Of a DNA stretch of 64,000 nucleotides, positions 8,052 through 17,948 are shown piece after piece. The position numbers and the translations under genes were made by a program. The stretch lies in assembly GCA_963701955.1 (NCBI GenBank), contig OY969694.1, positions 2,852,001 to 2,916,000 on the forward strand. The letters run 5' to 3'. Origin of the DNA: Bog-473 sp963701955. Lineage in GTDB: Bacteria > Actinomycetota > Acidimicrobiia > Acidimicrobiales > RAAP-2. Under the pieces are notes generated by a model, which worked only from the letters and a program-made list of their open reading frames with translations, was not told where the DNA came from and searched no databases. Positions within the stretch are counted from its first letter, which is position 1, and every line of letters starts with the position of its first letter.

Positions 8052-9178
8052 CCCCGACATTTCTGCCCGGTGTGTGGGTGCCCGGAGACGATCCTGGGCG
8101 CCGCCGGTTCGCCACGCTCCGGGGAGAGGGAGGGGCGGGCTTCTCGCTCGAAGGCGGTGGGCGACTCGACGAGGTGACTGTTGCCTACGAGACCTGGGGG
8201 GCCATCAACGCGTCCGGGTCCAACTGCGTCCTCGTGCTTCACACGCTCAGCGGTGACGCGCATGCCACGGGCCCTCCGGGTCCCGGACACCCCCAGGCCG
8301 GGTGGTGGGACGGCCTGATCGGCCCCGGTGCGGCCATCGACACGGATCGTTATTTCGTGGTGTGCCCGAACGTTCTCGGCGGATGCCAGGGGACAACCGG
8401 ACCCTCCTCGCTCCGACCCGATGGCGAGCCGTACGGTTCACGTTTTCCGGTCATCACCATCCGCGACCAGGTGGCGGTGGAAGTCGCCCTGGCCGATGAG
8501 CTCGGGATCGCGCAATGGGCATGCGTCGTGGGCGGCTCCATGGGTGGCATGCGCGTGCTCGAGTGGAGCGTCGGGCAGCCCGAGAGAGTTGCCCGCGCCG
8601 TCATCCTGGCGGTGGGCGCCGCCGCCTCGGCCGACCAGATCGCACTGTGCTCTCTCCAGGTCCGGGCGATCCGGTCCGACCCGGCGTTTCAGGGTGGTGA
8701 CTACTACGGGAGCGATCGTCGACCCGTTGACGGGCTCTCGATTGCGCGAGGCCTCGGCCAGTTCGGCTACAGGACGGGGGACGAGTTCGAGCAGCGTTTC
8801 GACCGGCAGCCTCAGGGTGAGGAGGAACCACTCAAGGGCGGGCGCTACGCAATTGAGTCGTACCTGCAGCATCAGGGTGCGAAGCTGGCGGAGAGATTCG
8901 ACCCGAACTCCTACATCACCCTCAGCGAAGCCATGAACCACCACGATGTCGGTCGAGGTCGCGGTGGGATCGCGCCGGCCCTGCAACGGGTGCGGGCGCA
9001 GACCGTCGTTGCGGGGATTGCGTCTGATCGGCTCTATCCGCTCGCGCAACAGCAACAGTTGGCACGAATGCTGCCCGGCGACCCATCGCTGTCAGTCATT
9101 GAGTCCAACTTCGGTCATGACGGGTTCCTGCTCGAGATCGAGCAGGTTGGAGCGATCGTCAGATCCTGTCTGCCCTGA
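8048..9178 (+). CDS. metX: Homoserine O-acetyltransferase
   Basis: 376-residue alpha/beta-hydrolase-fold acyltransferase. The nucleophile is Ser164 in VVGGSMGGM, the acid Asp is in IASDRLYPL, and the His is in FGHDGFLLE, all in family order. NVLGGCQGTTGPSS is the conserved MetX block. GTG start within the GTGA overlap with metY. Transfers an acyl group from CoA to homoserine as the first committed step of methionine synthesis. Sequence alone does not exclude succinyl-CoA use, but the MetY partner argues for acetyl. Confidence 0.94.
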   Translation: MTPTFLPGVWVPGDDPGRRRFATLRGEGGAGFSLEGGGRLDEVTVAYETWGAINASGSNCVLVLHTLSGDAHATGPPGPGHPQAGWWDGLIGPGAAIDTDRYFVVCPNVLGGCQGTTGPSSLRPDGEPYGSRFPVITIRDQVAVEVALADELGIAQWACVVGGSMGGMRVLEWSVGQPERVARAVILAVGAAASADQIALCSLQVRAIRSDPAFQGGDYYGSDRRPVDGLSIARGLGQFGYRTGDEFEQRFDRQPQGEEEPLKGGRYAIESYLQHQGAKLAERFDPNSYITLSEAMNHHDVGRGRGGIAPALQRVRAQTVVAGIASDRLYPLAQQQQLARMLPGDPSLSVIESNFGHDGFLLEIEQVGAIVRSCLP

Positions 9179-9199
9179 TGTCCAGCGGGGATGTCGGGT

Positions 9200-10579
9200 C
9201 TAGCTCTGGGGCTTGATGACCGATCCAGTCGCGTACTGCGTGGCGTAGCCCTGCGCATTGAGGGTGGTGCCGATGACCGACCCCGAGTTCGGCACGATGT
9301 ACTTGGGTGAGCAGTCGAAGGTCCCGAGCTTCTTCGGGTAGTACTGCACCCACTTGGTGTTGTCGAGCTTCATCAAGATCCCACAGGACGAGGGCAGGTT
9401 CTTGGCCGGATCGGATGGCGCGTTGAGGCCGCCACCGGTCCAGGTCGTCACCTTCGAAAGATGGTTGATCATGCACTGGCGGGTGAGGGTGGAACCGCAG
9501 GCCTTGGCTTCGGTGGCCCAGAGCAAGAAGGAGGACGTGGCCTGCTCCCCGAGCGCCGAGGTCTGCCCGCCGGACTTCTTCACGATGGAGAGGTACTGCG
9601 CCACCGCCGGAACGACCTTGGCCGCCTCGAGCGGCTCGTAGCCGACGCGGACGTAGACGTTGTTGGCGAGGCCGCCGGTGTTCCACTGGGCGAAGCCCTC
9701 CGTGTACTCGGCGGCGTCCATCAGCCAGACCGGGTTGTAGCCGATCTGGTTCTCCGCCTGGAGGGCGCCGTAGAGGGTCGGACCCGGGGTGGCGTTGTCG
9801 AAGACGATCTGCGCACCGCAGCTCTGGAGCTTCTGGACGAACGGGGTGTAGTTGGCCTCGCCGTTGTAGTTCACGAGGAAGGGACAGTCGACCCACTTCC
9901 ATCCGGCCTCGCCGTAGGCCTGGACGTCCTTTGCCATCGACTGCTGCTGGGTGGAGAGGGTCGAGTCGTACTGACCGACGTGCTTCGTCTTCGAGCCGAA
10001 GAGCTTCTCGCCTTGATAGGCGATCGACACCGGGCTGTGGTTCGCCGGGTTGGGCGTGGCCTGGTACATCTCGTACGCGTTGGCGACCACCGGGGAGACC
10101 GTGAAGCCGGGGACCGCGGCGAGGTTGCAGCCCAGCCGGGTCTGCTCCGCCAGACCGTCGAGCGCGAAGCCCTCGCCGACGAGCATGAAGTCGGTCTTGC
10201 ACGCCTGAGCCACGACATCGCCGACCTGGGTGACAGCGCTGTCGTAGTAGTCGCCGACTATTTTGCGCCCGTTGATTCCGCCCTGGGCGTCGCACCAGGC
10301 GATCATCGCCTTGACCGCGTCGCCCATCTCCTGGTCGAGTCCGGGGCTCCCCGAGAAGCCGCGATCGTCGCCGTATCCGATGTTGATGGTGGAGTTGGTC
10401 ACTCCTTGTTCAGTGGCGCCGGTGGCGTGCCCTTCGCCGCAGGGCGACGGCAGCGTCCCGAACGTGGAGGACGTCGAGGACGCTCCGGTCACCCCCGGCG
10501 CGAGCACGATCCCCGAAGCAGTCAGGGCGGTCAGCAGCAATGCTGCCCCCACGGCTCGCATCCCCGTGATCCTTGTCAT
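9200..10579 (-). CDS. ABC transporter substrate-binding protein, branched-chain amino acid (Peripla_BP_6) type
   Basis: 459 residues beginning with a Sec signal peptide (MTRITGMRAVGAALLLTALT...), without a lipobox Cys. After the signal come INIGYGDDRGFSG and AMIAWCDAQGGINGRKIVG, the lobe-1 pattern of LivJ/Peripla_BP_6 proteins, then the YGALQAENQIGYNPVWLMD region of lobe 2. ATG at 10579 is preceded by a G-rich ribosome site. No permease or ATPase genes are adjacent, so it is an orphan binding protein or serves a distant transporter; ligand unknown. Converges with metX. Confidence 0.85.
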   Translation of the reverse strand: MTRITGMRAVGAALLLTALTASGIVLAPGVTGASSTSSTFGTLPSPCGEGHATGATEQGVTNSTINIGYGDDRGFSGSPGLDQEMGDAVKAMIAWCDAQGGINGRKIVGDYYDSAVTQVGDVVAQACKTDFMLVGEGFALDGLAEQTRLGCNLAAVPGFTVSPVVANAYEMYQATPNPANHSPVSIAYQGEKLFGSKTKHVGQYDSTLSTQQQSMAKDVQAYGEAGWKWVDCPFLVNYNGEANYTPFVQKLQSCGAQIVFDNATPGPTLYGALQAENQIGYNPVWLMDAAEYTEGFAQWNTGGLANNVYVRVGYEPLEAAKVVPAVAQYLSIVKKSGGQTSALGEQATSSFLLWATEAKACGSTLTRQCMINHLSKVTTWTGGGLNAPSDPAKNLPSSCGILMKLDNTKWVQYYPKKLGTFDCSPKYIVPNSGSVIGTTLNAQGYATQYATGSVIKPQS

Positions 10580-11034
10580 GGCCGAACCCCCGTCTGCACA
10601 ACGCGGTTTCTGCGCCTGCCACCCCTCAGAACCCAGAACCGGTTCCTGTGTGCGTGGGAAGACTACCAACCCGGGGTGCCGAAATCTTTGGGGCGAGGAG
10701 TCACGAAGCGGGCAGATGGACAGACGGCCAGGCGGTCTGATCCGTCGATGAGGATCGTCGATGGAGTTGCCGGGGACCACAACGTGTCCGCCTTTGCGAC
10801 GAGCCACCGGCTTCTGAGCCGGGAGGAATGGTGGCGGTCTTCCCGGAGGGAATCAGGCATGACGAGCTGACGCTCGGAGCAGGGAGGGGGCAGTCGAAAG
10901 CGCTCTCGGCCACACCCAGGTGGGAAGCACTTTTGCCAACGCAGGAACCACATTCCGGAGGCCTCCGCGGTGATCAAGTTGCCCCACCGAGGTGTCGATA
11001 CAAAGAGCTGAGCTCTTCAAACAAAGTGGGGGAC
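10580..11034. other. Intergenic region between divergent genes
   Basis: About 455 bases separate the solute-binding protein (leftward) from the GGDEF-EAL gene (rightward). Open frames crossing it are upstream extensions of neighbours without domain content. The only clear feature is the 15-base palindrome at 11003-11017. Confidence 0.5.
11003..11017. promoter_or_regulatory. Perfect palindrome upstream of the GGDEF-EAL gene
   Basis: AAGAGCT-G-AGCTCTT, a perfect 7+1+7 inverted repeat ending 17 bases before the ATG at 11035. Too short a loop for a terminator, and positioned as an operator over the promoter or leader. Binding protein unknown. Confidence 0.4.
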
Positions 11035-13451
11035 ATGGCGGAGGCTTCTCAGGATGCCGCGATGACGTCTGCCCGAACAGGCTCGCCCGAACCTCCCGTT
11101 CGAGCGTCCTCGGCGGCGCGACAGTGGTTGGATCCGACAAAGCTGGCCTACCTCATCGGGCCCGTTGCGTTCGCGGTCATCTTGGTCCTCATGCGGTTCG
11201 GCTACGTCGGCACGGGTGTCGCCGTGGGCGTGGTTCGGCGTTCTCGCCGCCATAGCCGTCATCAACGCGTCGGTGGACCACTTGTACACAATCCGCCCGA
11301 GCTGGCTGACGCTCAACCTCCGAGTGGTCAGCCAGGTTGCCGCGGTGACCGTCGCCATCTACCTCACGGGGTGGGGGCCGGTCCTCTGGGCGGCGTACGC
11401 CTTCGTCGCCCTGGAGAACCTGGCGCGGGTCGGATCCCGCATCTGGCGGTCGACGGTCGTCTGCAGTCTCCTCGGCATGGCGGTGGGCCAGTTCTGCCTT
11501 TCTCGGGGCTGGCTCCCATCAGAGCTCTCGCAGACCCAGGCCGCCTCACTGACCGTGATGGGCGCCTTCGTCATCTTCTTCGTCATCCGGATGGCCGGCG
11601 CCATCATGGAGCAGAACGAAACAGCGATGGAGCAGAAGGAAGAGGCAGAGACGACCCTCCGCCTGAGCGAGGACCGGTTCCGCTCGCTGATCCAGAACTC
11701 CTCCGACGTGACCATGATCCTCGGCGAGGAGAGCGTGTTCCGCTACGTGTCCCCGGCCATCAAGGAACTCCTGCAGTACGAGCCGGAGGAGCTTGTCGGC
11801 CGGCTCTCGACGGACTTCGTCCACCCCGAGGATCTCGAAACCGTCCGGAAACTGCTCGGGGGAGATTTCCAGTCACATCCGGAACAGGCCACGCTCGAAT
11901 TCCGCATGTTGCGCAGGGACGGAACGAGCCGGGACGTGGAGGCCGTGGTCTCGAACCAGATGGACCGTCCCTCGGTGGCGGGGTACGTCGCCAACATCCG
12001 CGACGTCACCGAGCGCAAGAAGTTCGAGGCCTTGCTGGCGCATCCGCGCGCTGCACGATCCACTGACGGGCCTGGCCAACCGTCAGCTGATTCTCGACCG
12101 GGCGCAGCAGATGCTGGTGCGGGCGCGGCGGTCGGGCGTGCCGGTGGCGGCACTGTTCATCGACCTGGACAACTTCAAGGACTCCAACGACTCTCTGGGG
12201 CACGGGGCCGGTGACAAGTTGCTGCAGATGGTCGCCGGGCGGCTGCTCGGCATTCTCCGCTCAGGCGACACGGTCGGCCGTCTCGGTGGGGACGAGTTCG
12301 TGATTTTGGCGGAGGGCGTCTCGTTCGCCCACGGGCCCGAGATGATCGCCGAACGGGTGCACGAGGTGCTCAAGCCCGCCTTCCACATCCCGGGGATCGA
12401 CGGCATGTCGATCACGGTCTCGGCGAGCATCGGGATTGCGGTGGGGGACCGTCCATCGGCCGAGGATCTCCTGCGTGACGCCGACATCGCGCTCTACCGG
12501 GCCAAAGGAGCCGGGCGCGACCAATCCGTCCTCTTCGAGCGCTCGATGCAGTCGGCGGCCAAGGAGCGGCTGGTCCTCAAGTCAGACCTGGAATCAGCGC
12601 TGGAGGACGACGAGTTCACGTTGCTCTACCACCCGATCTTCGACCTCGACGGGATTCAGATCCAAGGCGTCGAGGCACTGCATCCGGTGGCAGCACCCGA
12701 CCAAGGGCGACGATCGCGCCCGACGTCTTCATCACGGTGCTGGAGGAAAGAGGCCTCATCGTCGACGTCGGCCGGTGGGTGCTCAACCAGTCCTGCCGGG
12801 AGGCGGCGGCATGGCACCGCCTCGGGCACCGGGCCAGCATTTCGGTGAACGTCTCCATGCGGCAGCTCGAATCGGACCAACTCGTCGAGGACGTCCGCAA
12901 CGCCCTGACGGTGAACGGGCTCGATCCGGACATGCTCATCCTGGAGGTCACCGAGTCGACCTTGATGCGGGACTCGGTCGCCACGGTGGCCCGGCTCAAC
13001 AGCCTGAAGGCGCTGGGGGTCAAGGTGGCCATCGACGACTTCGGGACCGGCTACTCGTCGCTCGCCTATCTCCGCCAATTCCCGGTCGACGTGCTCAAGA
13101 TCGACCGGTCGTTCGTCGCCGACATGACCCGATCCCCCGATGCAGCCGCGCTGATCCACACGCTCATCGAACTCGGCCGCACCCTCGGGCTTGTGACATT
13201 GGCCGAAGGGATCGAGACCCACGAACAACTCGAGGGACTTCGCAGCGGAGAATTGTGATCACGGCCAAGGGTTCCTCTTCTCGGGACCAGTCGAGGCGCA
13301 GGAGATCGGCGCGCTGCTCGACACTGCACGAGCGGCGCGATCGTTTCCCGCGTTGGGGCCGGGCCTTTCGGGCCCCGCCGCCTCGCGATCCGCCCTGGAG
13401 GTCCGTCGACGTGTTCCGACGGTCAACCGGGCGGCCGCCGGTCAGCAGTAG
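11035..13451 (+). CDS. Membrane PAS-GGDEF-EAL cyclic-di-GMP signalling protein, several frameshifts
   Basis: About 800 residues once roughly five extra bases (near 11225, 12045, 12675, 12710 and 13245) are ignored. The N-terminus has several membrane helices (KLAYLIGPVAFAVILVLMRF onward), then a short coiled segment, a PAS domain (RFRSLIQNSSDVTMILGEES), GGDEF (RLGGDEFVILAE, with RSGD five residues before it as the product-inhibition site) and EAL (SVNVSMRQLESDQL, VAIDDFGTGYSSLAYL, LKIDRSFV). At the EAL motif the frame reads EALHPV; removing one C gives EALIRWQHP, so the phosphodiesterase motif is probably intact. Both synthesis and breakdown motifs look complete. ATG follows GTGGGGGAC. Confidence 0.85.
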
Positions 13452-13481
13452 CGATCAGGACAGCGAGAAGCTGCGGCTGCG

Positions 13482-14285
13482 TCAGTCCCCGAGGCGGAGC
13501 GCCACGGCGGCGTCGGGCTCGAGCACCCGGAAGTTGAAGCTCTCCTCGATGTAGAGCCGCACCGTATCGGCGTCGTGGTCGAGGTAGCCGATGGAGAGGT
13601 CCTGTCCACAATCGATCTGGAAGTCCCCGCCGCGCAGGCTGAGGACGACACCGCCCTCGATCCCGGGCGCCCACACCAGGGGGCCGCCGAGGATCTTGCG
13701 CAAGTGGTCCAACAGCAGATGTCCGCCGTACTCCGTGCTCTCGACAATGCGGGTGTACATGTCCGGGCATATGGCCAGCCCGTAGGGCCCATCGATACCG
13801 GCCTGACGAAGCACGTTGACGCCGCGGGCCACCCCGTCGGGCGCGCTGGCAATGTCGCCGAGGGCGATGGGCTCATGGGAGGTGCTTTCGGTGATGCCGC
13901 GTAGCCCGGCGGCCTCGTGGCCGTGGAAGACGGTGACGTTCTCGCCCAAGGCGATTTGGCGCACCGCTTGGTCGAGCTCGGCCAGGTCAGGATTGTCGGT
14001 GCCCCGCTCGACGTCGTCGAGCTCGACGCGTGACACCTTGAACTCGGTGCGGAATTCGATGAGAGGGAGGACGATTCGCCGCGCGGCGGCAACGCCTTCG
14101 GACGGGCCGGAGATGGGTGCGATACGGCCCAGGTCGGTGGCCGAATGGGTCCACCCGTACGGGCCGCCGAAGTCCACCAGTTTGCGGGCGGCCAAATAGG
14201 TCGGGAGCCGGGATTTGGCTTCGTCGTCGATGACGTCCCAGCCTGCCTCGGAGATCGGTGCCAGTTCGCGGTGGAGGTGGTTCAT
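13482..14285 (-). CDS. Encapsulin shell protein, family 1 (linocin M18 type)
   Basis: 267 residues, the usual length of the HK97-fold shell protein. The N-terminus MNHLHRELAPISEAGWDVID and the blocks LAARKLVDFGGPYGW, LPLIEFRTEFKVSR, GPYGLAICPDMY and EYGGHLLLDHLRKILGG are typical. It assembles into a protein nanocompartment in the cytoplasm that holds cargo carrying a C-terminal loading peptide. The ATG overlaps the stop of the encapsulated-ferritin gene (ATGA), so cargo and shell are translated together. Converges closely (30 bases) with the GGDEF-EAL gene. Confidence 0.95.
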   Translation of the reverse strand: MNHLHRELAPISEAGWDVIDDEAKSRLPTYLAARKLVDFGGPYGWTHSATDLGRIAPISGPSEGVAAARRIVLPLIEFRTEFKVSRVELDDVERGTDNPDLAELDQAVRQIALGENVTVFHGHEAAGLRGITESTSHEPIALGDIASAPDGVARGVNVLRQAGIDGPYGLAICPDMYTRIVESTEYGGHLLLDHLRKILGGPLVWAPGIEGGVVLSLRGGDFQIDCGQDLSIGYLDHDADTVRLYIEESFNFRVLEPDAAVALRLGD

Positions 14286-14653
14286 CTCGCAGTTCCCTTC
14301 AAGCTTCCGATGCCGAGCGACCCGGCGACGCTGACCGTGGATGCGGACTCGTTGGATCCCTGTTCACCGACCTCGGTGATCGGGCCCGACGAGAACAAGA
14401 ACTTCCGGAGCTGGGTGTCGAGGGCCACGTCGCGCCGGCGCAGCCATTCGAGCGCCATGGCCGCATGTTCCTTCTCGTCGTCCCGGTTGTAGGCCAGGAT
14501 CGCCGCCAGGCTTTCGTCCGACGTCGCCTTCACCCGCTGGTCGTACCAATCGATCGCCTCCAGCTCCTCGCACAATGACGTCATTGCGCGGTGGTGGTCG
14601 ACGCTGGCTTCGTCCAGCAGCTCGCGCGGCTCGTGCAATCCTTCGCTGGCCAA
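14282..14653 (-). CDS. Encapsulated ferritin (EncFtn) cargo protein with loading peptide
   Basis: 123 residues from a TTG start at 14653, chosen because GAGGAG lies just upstream. Two helices carry the EncFtn iron ligands in the spacing of the Rhodospirillum protein (Glu32, Glu62, His65): here Glu30 in SLCEELEAIDWY and Glu60/His63 in DDEKEHAAMALEW. After a flexible Ser/Glu-rich linker the C-terminus ends with GSLGIGSLKG, a textbook encapsulin loading peptide. The protein forms a decamer with ferroxidase sites at dimer interfaces and stores iron inside the shell encoded next. Too short for the TTG to be moved far downstream. Confidence 0.93.
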   Translation of the reverse strand: MASEGLHEPRELLDEASVDHHRAMTSLCEELEAIDWYDQRVKATSDESLAAILAYNRDDEKEHAAMALEWLRRRDVALDTQLRKFLFSSGPITEVGEQGSNESASTVSVAGSLGIGSLKGTAR

Positions 14654-14739
14654 GGTCCTCTCCTCGCGTTTCTCTCCGACAACCCGGGATGGAAGCCCGG
14701 AACGACGACCACAGTGAAGCATCTGCGGGACCTGTGAGT

Positions 14740-16062
14740 CTACGGCGGGCCTCCCGCACCCTGCCGTGGGCCTTCCCGCCCAGTCGGCGGGTGCAGGCCT
14801 CGGAGGCTCCGGGTGTTGATCGGCGCGGCGCCGGTGTGCTCCGGCCCTTCCGGGTGGAGCCGTTGGGCCAGCGCCCCGTAGCGTGACGCGAGGGGCGACG
14901 CACTGACGCCGTGGAGCAGGACGCTGAGCGCGACCGTCAAGGTGACCGCGCCCAGCACGACCTTGGATTGCTCGGGCGCCAGGGCGTCGACGGCGATGAG
15001 GCCGAACACCACCGACGCCAGGCCGCGGGGTCCGAACCAACCGACGAAGCCCACGGTGGCCCGGTCGAGGCCGCTTCCGACGAGCGCGAGGGCGACCGGC
15101 ACCATCCGGACGACGGTGAGGGCAAGGACCGCGAAGACGGCATCGCGCCAACCCACGTCGGCCAGGCCGGGGCCCAGCATGGCGGCCCCGAACATGAACC
15201 AGACCAGGAGGGAGAGGAGGGTGCCGCCCTCCTCAGTGAAGCGCAGGTCGGCCACGTCGTCGCGGCGGTCGATGGCGCCGAAGGCCATGCCGGCCACAAA
15301 GGCGGCGATGAAGCCGTTCGTGCCGGCGACCACGGAGGCGGAGTAGGCGAAGAGCGCCAGGGCCAGCACTGCGATGGGCCGGAACCCAGTGGTGCTCCAA
15401 CCATGGCGGCTGGCCAGGCCCAGGAGAACGGCACCGACCACACCCACGCCGATGCCGAGGCCGGCCCCGCCGAGGAGCTCGACGGCGGCCGTGGTCGGAT
15501 GGACACCGCTCACGGCCTCGACGCTGACCGCCCCCGCGATGAAGAGGTTGACGAACGGGGTGGCGATGCCGTCGTTGAGACCGCTCTCGACGTTGAGGAG
15601 GCGGCGCACGGCCGAGGGCACCCGTTCGTCGTCCATGATGGTGGCGCCCAAGGCGGCATCCGTCGGGGCGACGATGGCCCCGATGGCGGCGGCCACCCAG
15701 AGCCCGCTTCCCCCGAAGAGCAGCGCGGCCACCCCGGCCCCGGCCCCGATGGAAAGTGGCAGGCCGATACCGAGGAGGCGTGCAGGGAGCGCGGCGTCCG
15801 CCCGCAGGGCCCGGACATTGACCCTGGAGGCGTCGGAGAAGAGCACCAGGGCGAGGGTCACCTCGGCCAGGGAGCGGATGGTCGAGGAATGCAGGTTGAC
15901 GTGGATCACCGCCGTGGGCCCGTGTGTGGCGCCCAGGCCGAGAAGGACGAACGCGATCGGCCCCGAGACGTCCCAGCGCTCCAGGCGCGCCGAAATGAGG
16001 CCCCAGAGGAGGACACAGGCCGAGATGACGGCCAGGGTGGTGATGTTGAGCTCGGGGTTCAT
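14740..16062 (-). CDS. Sodium/proton antiporter, CPA1/NhaP type
   Basis: 440-residue protein with about 12 membrane helices. The ion-binding region ESGLNDGIATPFVNLF carries the N-D pair of CPA1 exchangers, preceded by GAIVAPTDAALGATIM; a later helix has WFGPRGLASVVFGLIAVD, the conserved Arg-containing block. The hydrophilic C-terminal tail (GPEHTGAAPINTRS...) is short. Exchanges Na+ or K+ for protons at the cytoplasmic membrane. It lies 86 bases upstream of the encapsulin cargo gene on the same strand and could share its transcript. Confidence 0.88.
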   Translation of the reverse strand: MNPELNITTLAVISACVLLWGLISARLERWDVSGPIAFVLLGLGATHGPTAVIHVNLHSSTIRSLAEVTLALVLFSDASRVNVRALRADAALPARLLGIGLPLSIGAGAGVAALLFGGSGLWVAAAIGAIVAPTDAALGATIMDDERVPSAVRRLLNVESGLNDGIATPFVNLFIAGAVSVEAVSGVHPTTAAVELLGGAGLGIGVGVVGAVLLGLASRHGWSTTGFRPIAVLALALFAYSASVVAGTNGFIAAFVAGMAFGAIDRRDDVADLRFTEEGGTLLSLLVWFMFGAAMLGPGLADVGWRDAVFAVLALTVVRMVPVALALVGSGLDRATVGFVGWFGPRGLASVVFGLIAVDALAPEQSKVVLGAVTLTVALSVLLHGVSASPLASRYGALAQRLHPEGPEHTGAAPINTRSLRGLHPPTGREGPRQGAGGPP

Positions 16063-16289
16063 GGACCAGTTGGCATTGTCGGTGGCGCATATCTTTCCTG
16101 GTCGATCTCGGTGGTCGCGCCATGGTGGGCATGGGCGTCCGTCGGTCTCGGAAAGCGTTCCGGCGGGTGAGGCGAGATCGCCTCCCCGGAGGGCAACTCC
16201 CGAGGCGCCATCCCAGCATCGGTTCAGGCACAGGGGCTAGACATGGACGGTCGGGTACTCGCCGACCATTGACAACAAGGAGTTTTTCG

Positions 16290-16692
16290 ATGCTTGCTTC
16301 CAGCCTACCCGATCCTCGACGCCTTCCTGACGATGCTGTACTTCTTCCTCTTCATCATCTGGATCTGGTTGCTGATCATGGTGTTCATGGACGTCTTCCG
16401 CAGCCACGACATGGGCGGGTTGGCCAAGGCGCTGTGGGTGATCTTCATCATCGTCCTCCCGTTCCTCGGGGTCTTCGTGTATCTCATCGCCCGGGGCGGC
16501 AAGATGCACGAGCGGGCCGCGGAGCAGGCGGCGCAGCAGCAGAAGGCGTTCGACCAGTACGTCAAGCAGGCGGCGGGCACGCCGGGCTCGGACTCGGCCT
16601 CGCAGCTGGCCAAGCTGGCCGACCTCAAGTCACAGGGCGTGCTCACCGATGCCGAATTCGACGCCCAGAAGGCCAAGATCCTGGCCAGCTAG
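16290..16692 (+). CDS. PLDc_N-SHOCT small membrane protein, copy 1 (one frameshift at the start)
   Basis: About 133 residues: two helices of a PLDc_N-type domain (FLTMLYFFLFIIWIWLLIM; ALWVIFIIVLPFLGVFVYLI joined by DVFRSHDMGG), a Gln/Ala-rich amphipathic stretch, and a C-terminal SHOCT motif (LKSQGVLTDAEFDAQKAKIL). AAGGAG at 16277-16282 fits an ATG at 16290, and one extra base within the first codons shifts into the main frame (TTG 16294 otherwise). It is about 90% identical in DNA over most of its length to the gene at 26697. Function unknown; such proteins are often near stress genes. Confidence 0.8.
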
Positions 16693-16728
16693 GCAGGCCG
16701 CTGGTCCGTCACCGAGAGCTGCTCGCCG

Positions 16729-17896
16729 GTGGCGAGGCAGGAAGACCACGAACCCGAGGAGTTCAGTACGGGTGAACCGGGGCTGAGCGCCGCCGACAGC
16801 GACGCCATGTCGCAACGGCTCGCCAGTCGGATCGAACACGATGTCGAGTCACCACTGCCGTGGCGGTCCATCGCGAAGAAGACCGTCATGGTGGTGGTTG
16901 CCGGCATCACCATCTACCTGGTCTTCCCGAGCCTGGCCGAGGTCTTCGACGCCTTCCCCAAGCTGTCCTCGCTCGACCCGATCTGGTTCTCGATCGCCAT
17001 CGCGCTCCAGGTGGCGCATTTCGCCTGCACCATCGCCTTGCAGCGGATCGCGCTCCGGACCACGGCCTGGTTCTCGGTCACGACGTCGCAGCTGTCGGGG
17101 AACGCCATCAGCCTGATCGTGCCCGGAGGCGCCGCCTTCGGGGCGGCGACCCAGTTCCGCATGCTCGCCGCGGCGGGCAACGATCCGGCGACGGCGGTGG
17201 CCGGACTGACGGCCTTCTCCCTCCTCGGCATCGCCGGGTTGCTCGCGCTCCCGATCTTCGTCCTGCCGGCCATCCTCGCCGGCACTCCGATTGCGAACGG
17301 TCTCCTCCACGCGGCACTGCTGGGCCTGGCGGCGTTCGTGCTCTTCGCCGGCTTCGGCGCGCTGGTCCTCACGCTGGACGCGCCGCTCCGGTGGGCCGGC
17401 CGCGTCGTGCAGTCGGCCCGGAACCGCCTGAGGCGCAAGGCCGAGCCGATGACTGGGCTGCAGGACCGGCTCGTCTTCGAGCGCAACCGGATCCGCAAGG
17501 TGCTGGGCCGAGCGCTGGAAGGCCGCCATGCTCCTGAGCAGTGGCCGCCTCGCCTTCGACTTCGGGACCTTGCTGGCGACGATCCGGGCCACCGGGGTCA
17601 AGCCCAACCCTTCGCTGGTGCTGTTGGCCTACGCGGTGGCCGGGCTGCTCGCCCTGATCCCCATCACGCCGGGAGGCCTCGGGATCGTCGAGGCGGGACT
17701 GAGCGCGCTGCTCATCCTGGCCGGGGTGCCGGGCGGCGATGCGGTCGTGGCCACGCTGGCCTACCGCATCATTTCGTACTGGCTGCCGATTTTCGTCGGC
17801 CCGTTCGCCTACCTCGCCTTCCGGCTGCGCTACGGGAAGCCCGGGCAGGGCGGCGGGGCTGCCGGCACCGGGGGCGCGGCCCTGGCCGCGGGCTGA
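16729..17896 (+). CDS. UPF0104 / lysylphosphatidylglycerol synthetase-like flippase-domain membrane protein, one frameshift
   Basis: About 389 residues with roughly eight membrane helices. The conserved family blocks are visible: ALQRIALRTTAWFSVT near helix 3, SLIVPGGAAFGAATQFRML, and near the C-terminus PITPGGLGIVEAGL with VATLAYRIISYWLP. One extra base near 17524 separates the halves. The family resembles the transmembrane domain of MprF and may move or modify lipids; no catalytic LPG synthase domain is attached. GTG 16729 is the longest start; ATG 16807 is an alternative. Confidence 0.8.
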
Positions 17897-17948
17897 CCAT
17901 GCATGCGGCGTCGCAGGCGGCGCTTTCACATGCGAGAATCCACCACTC

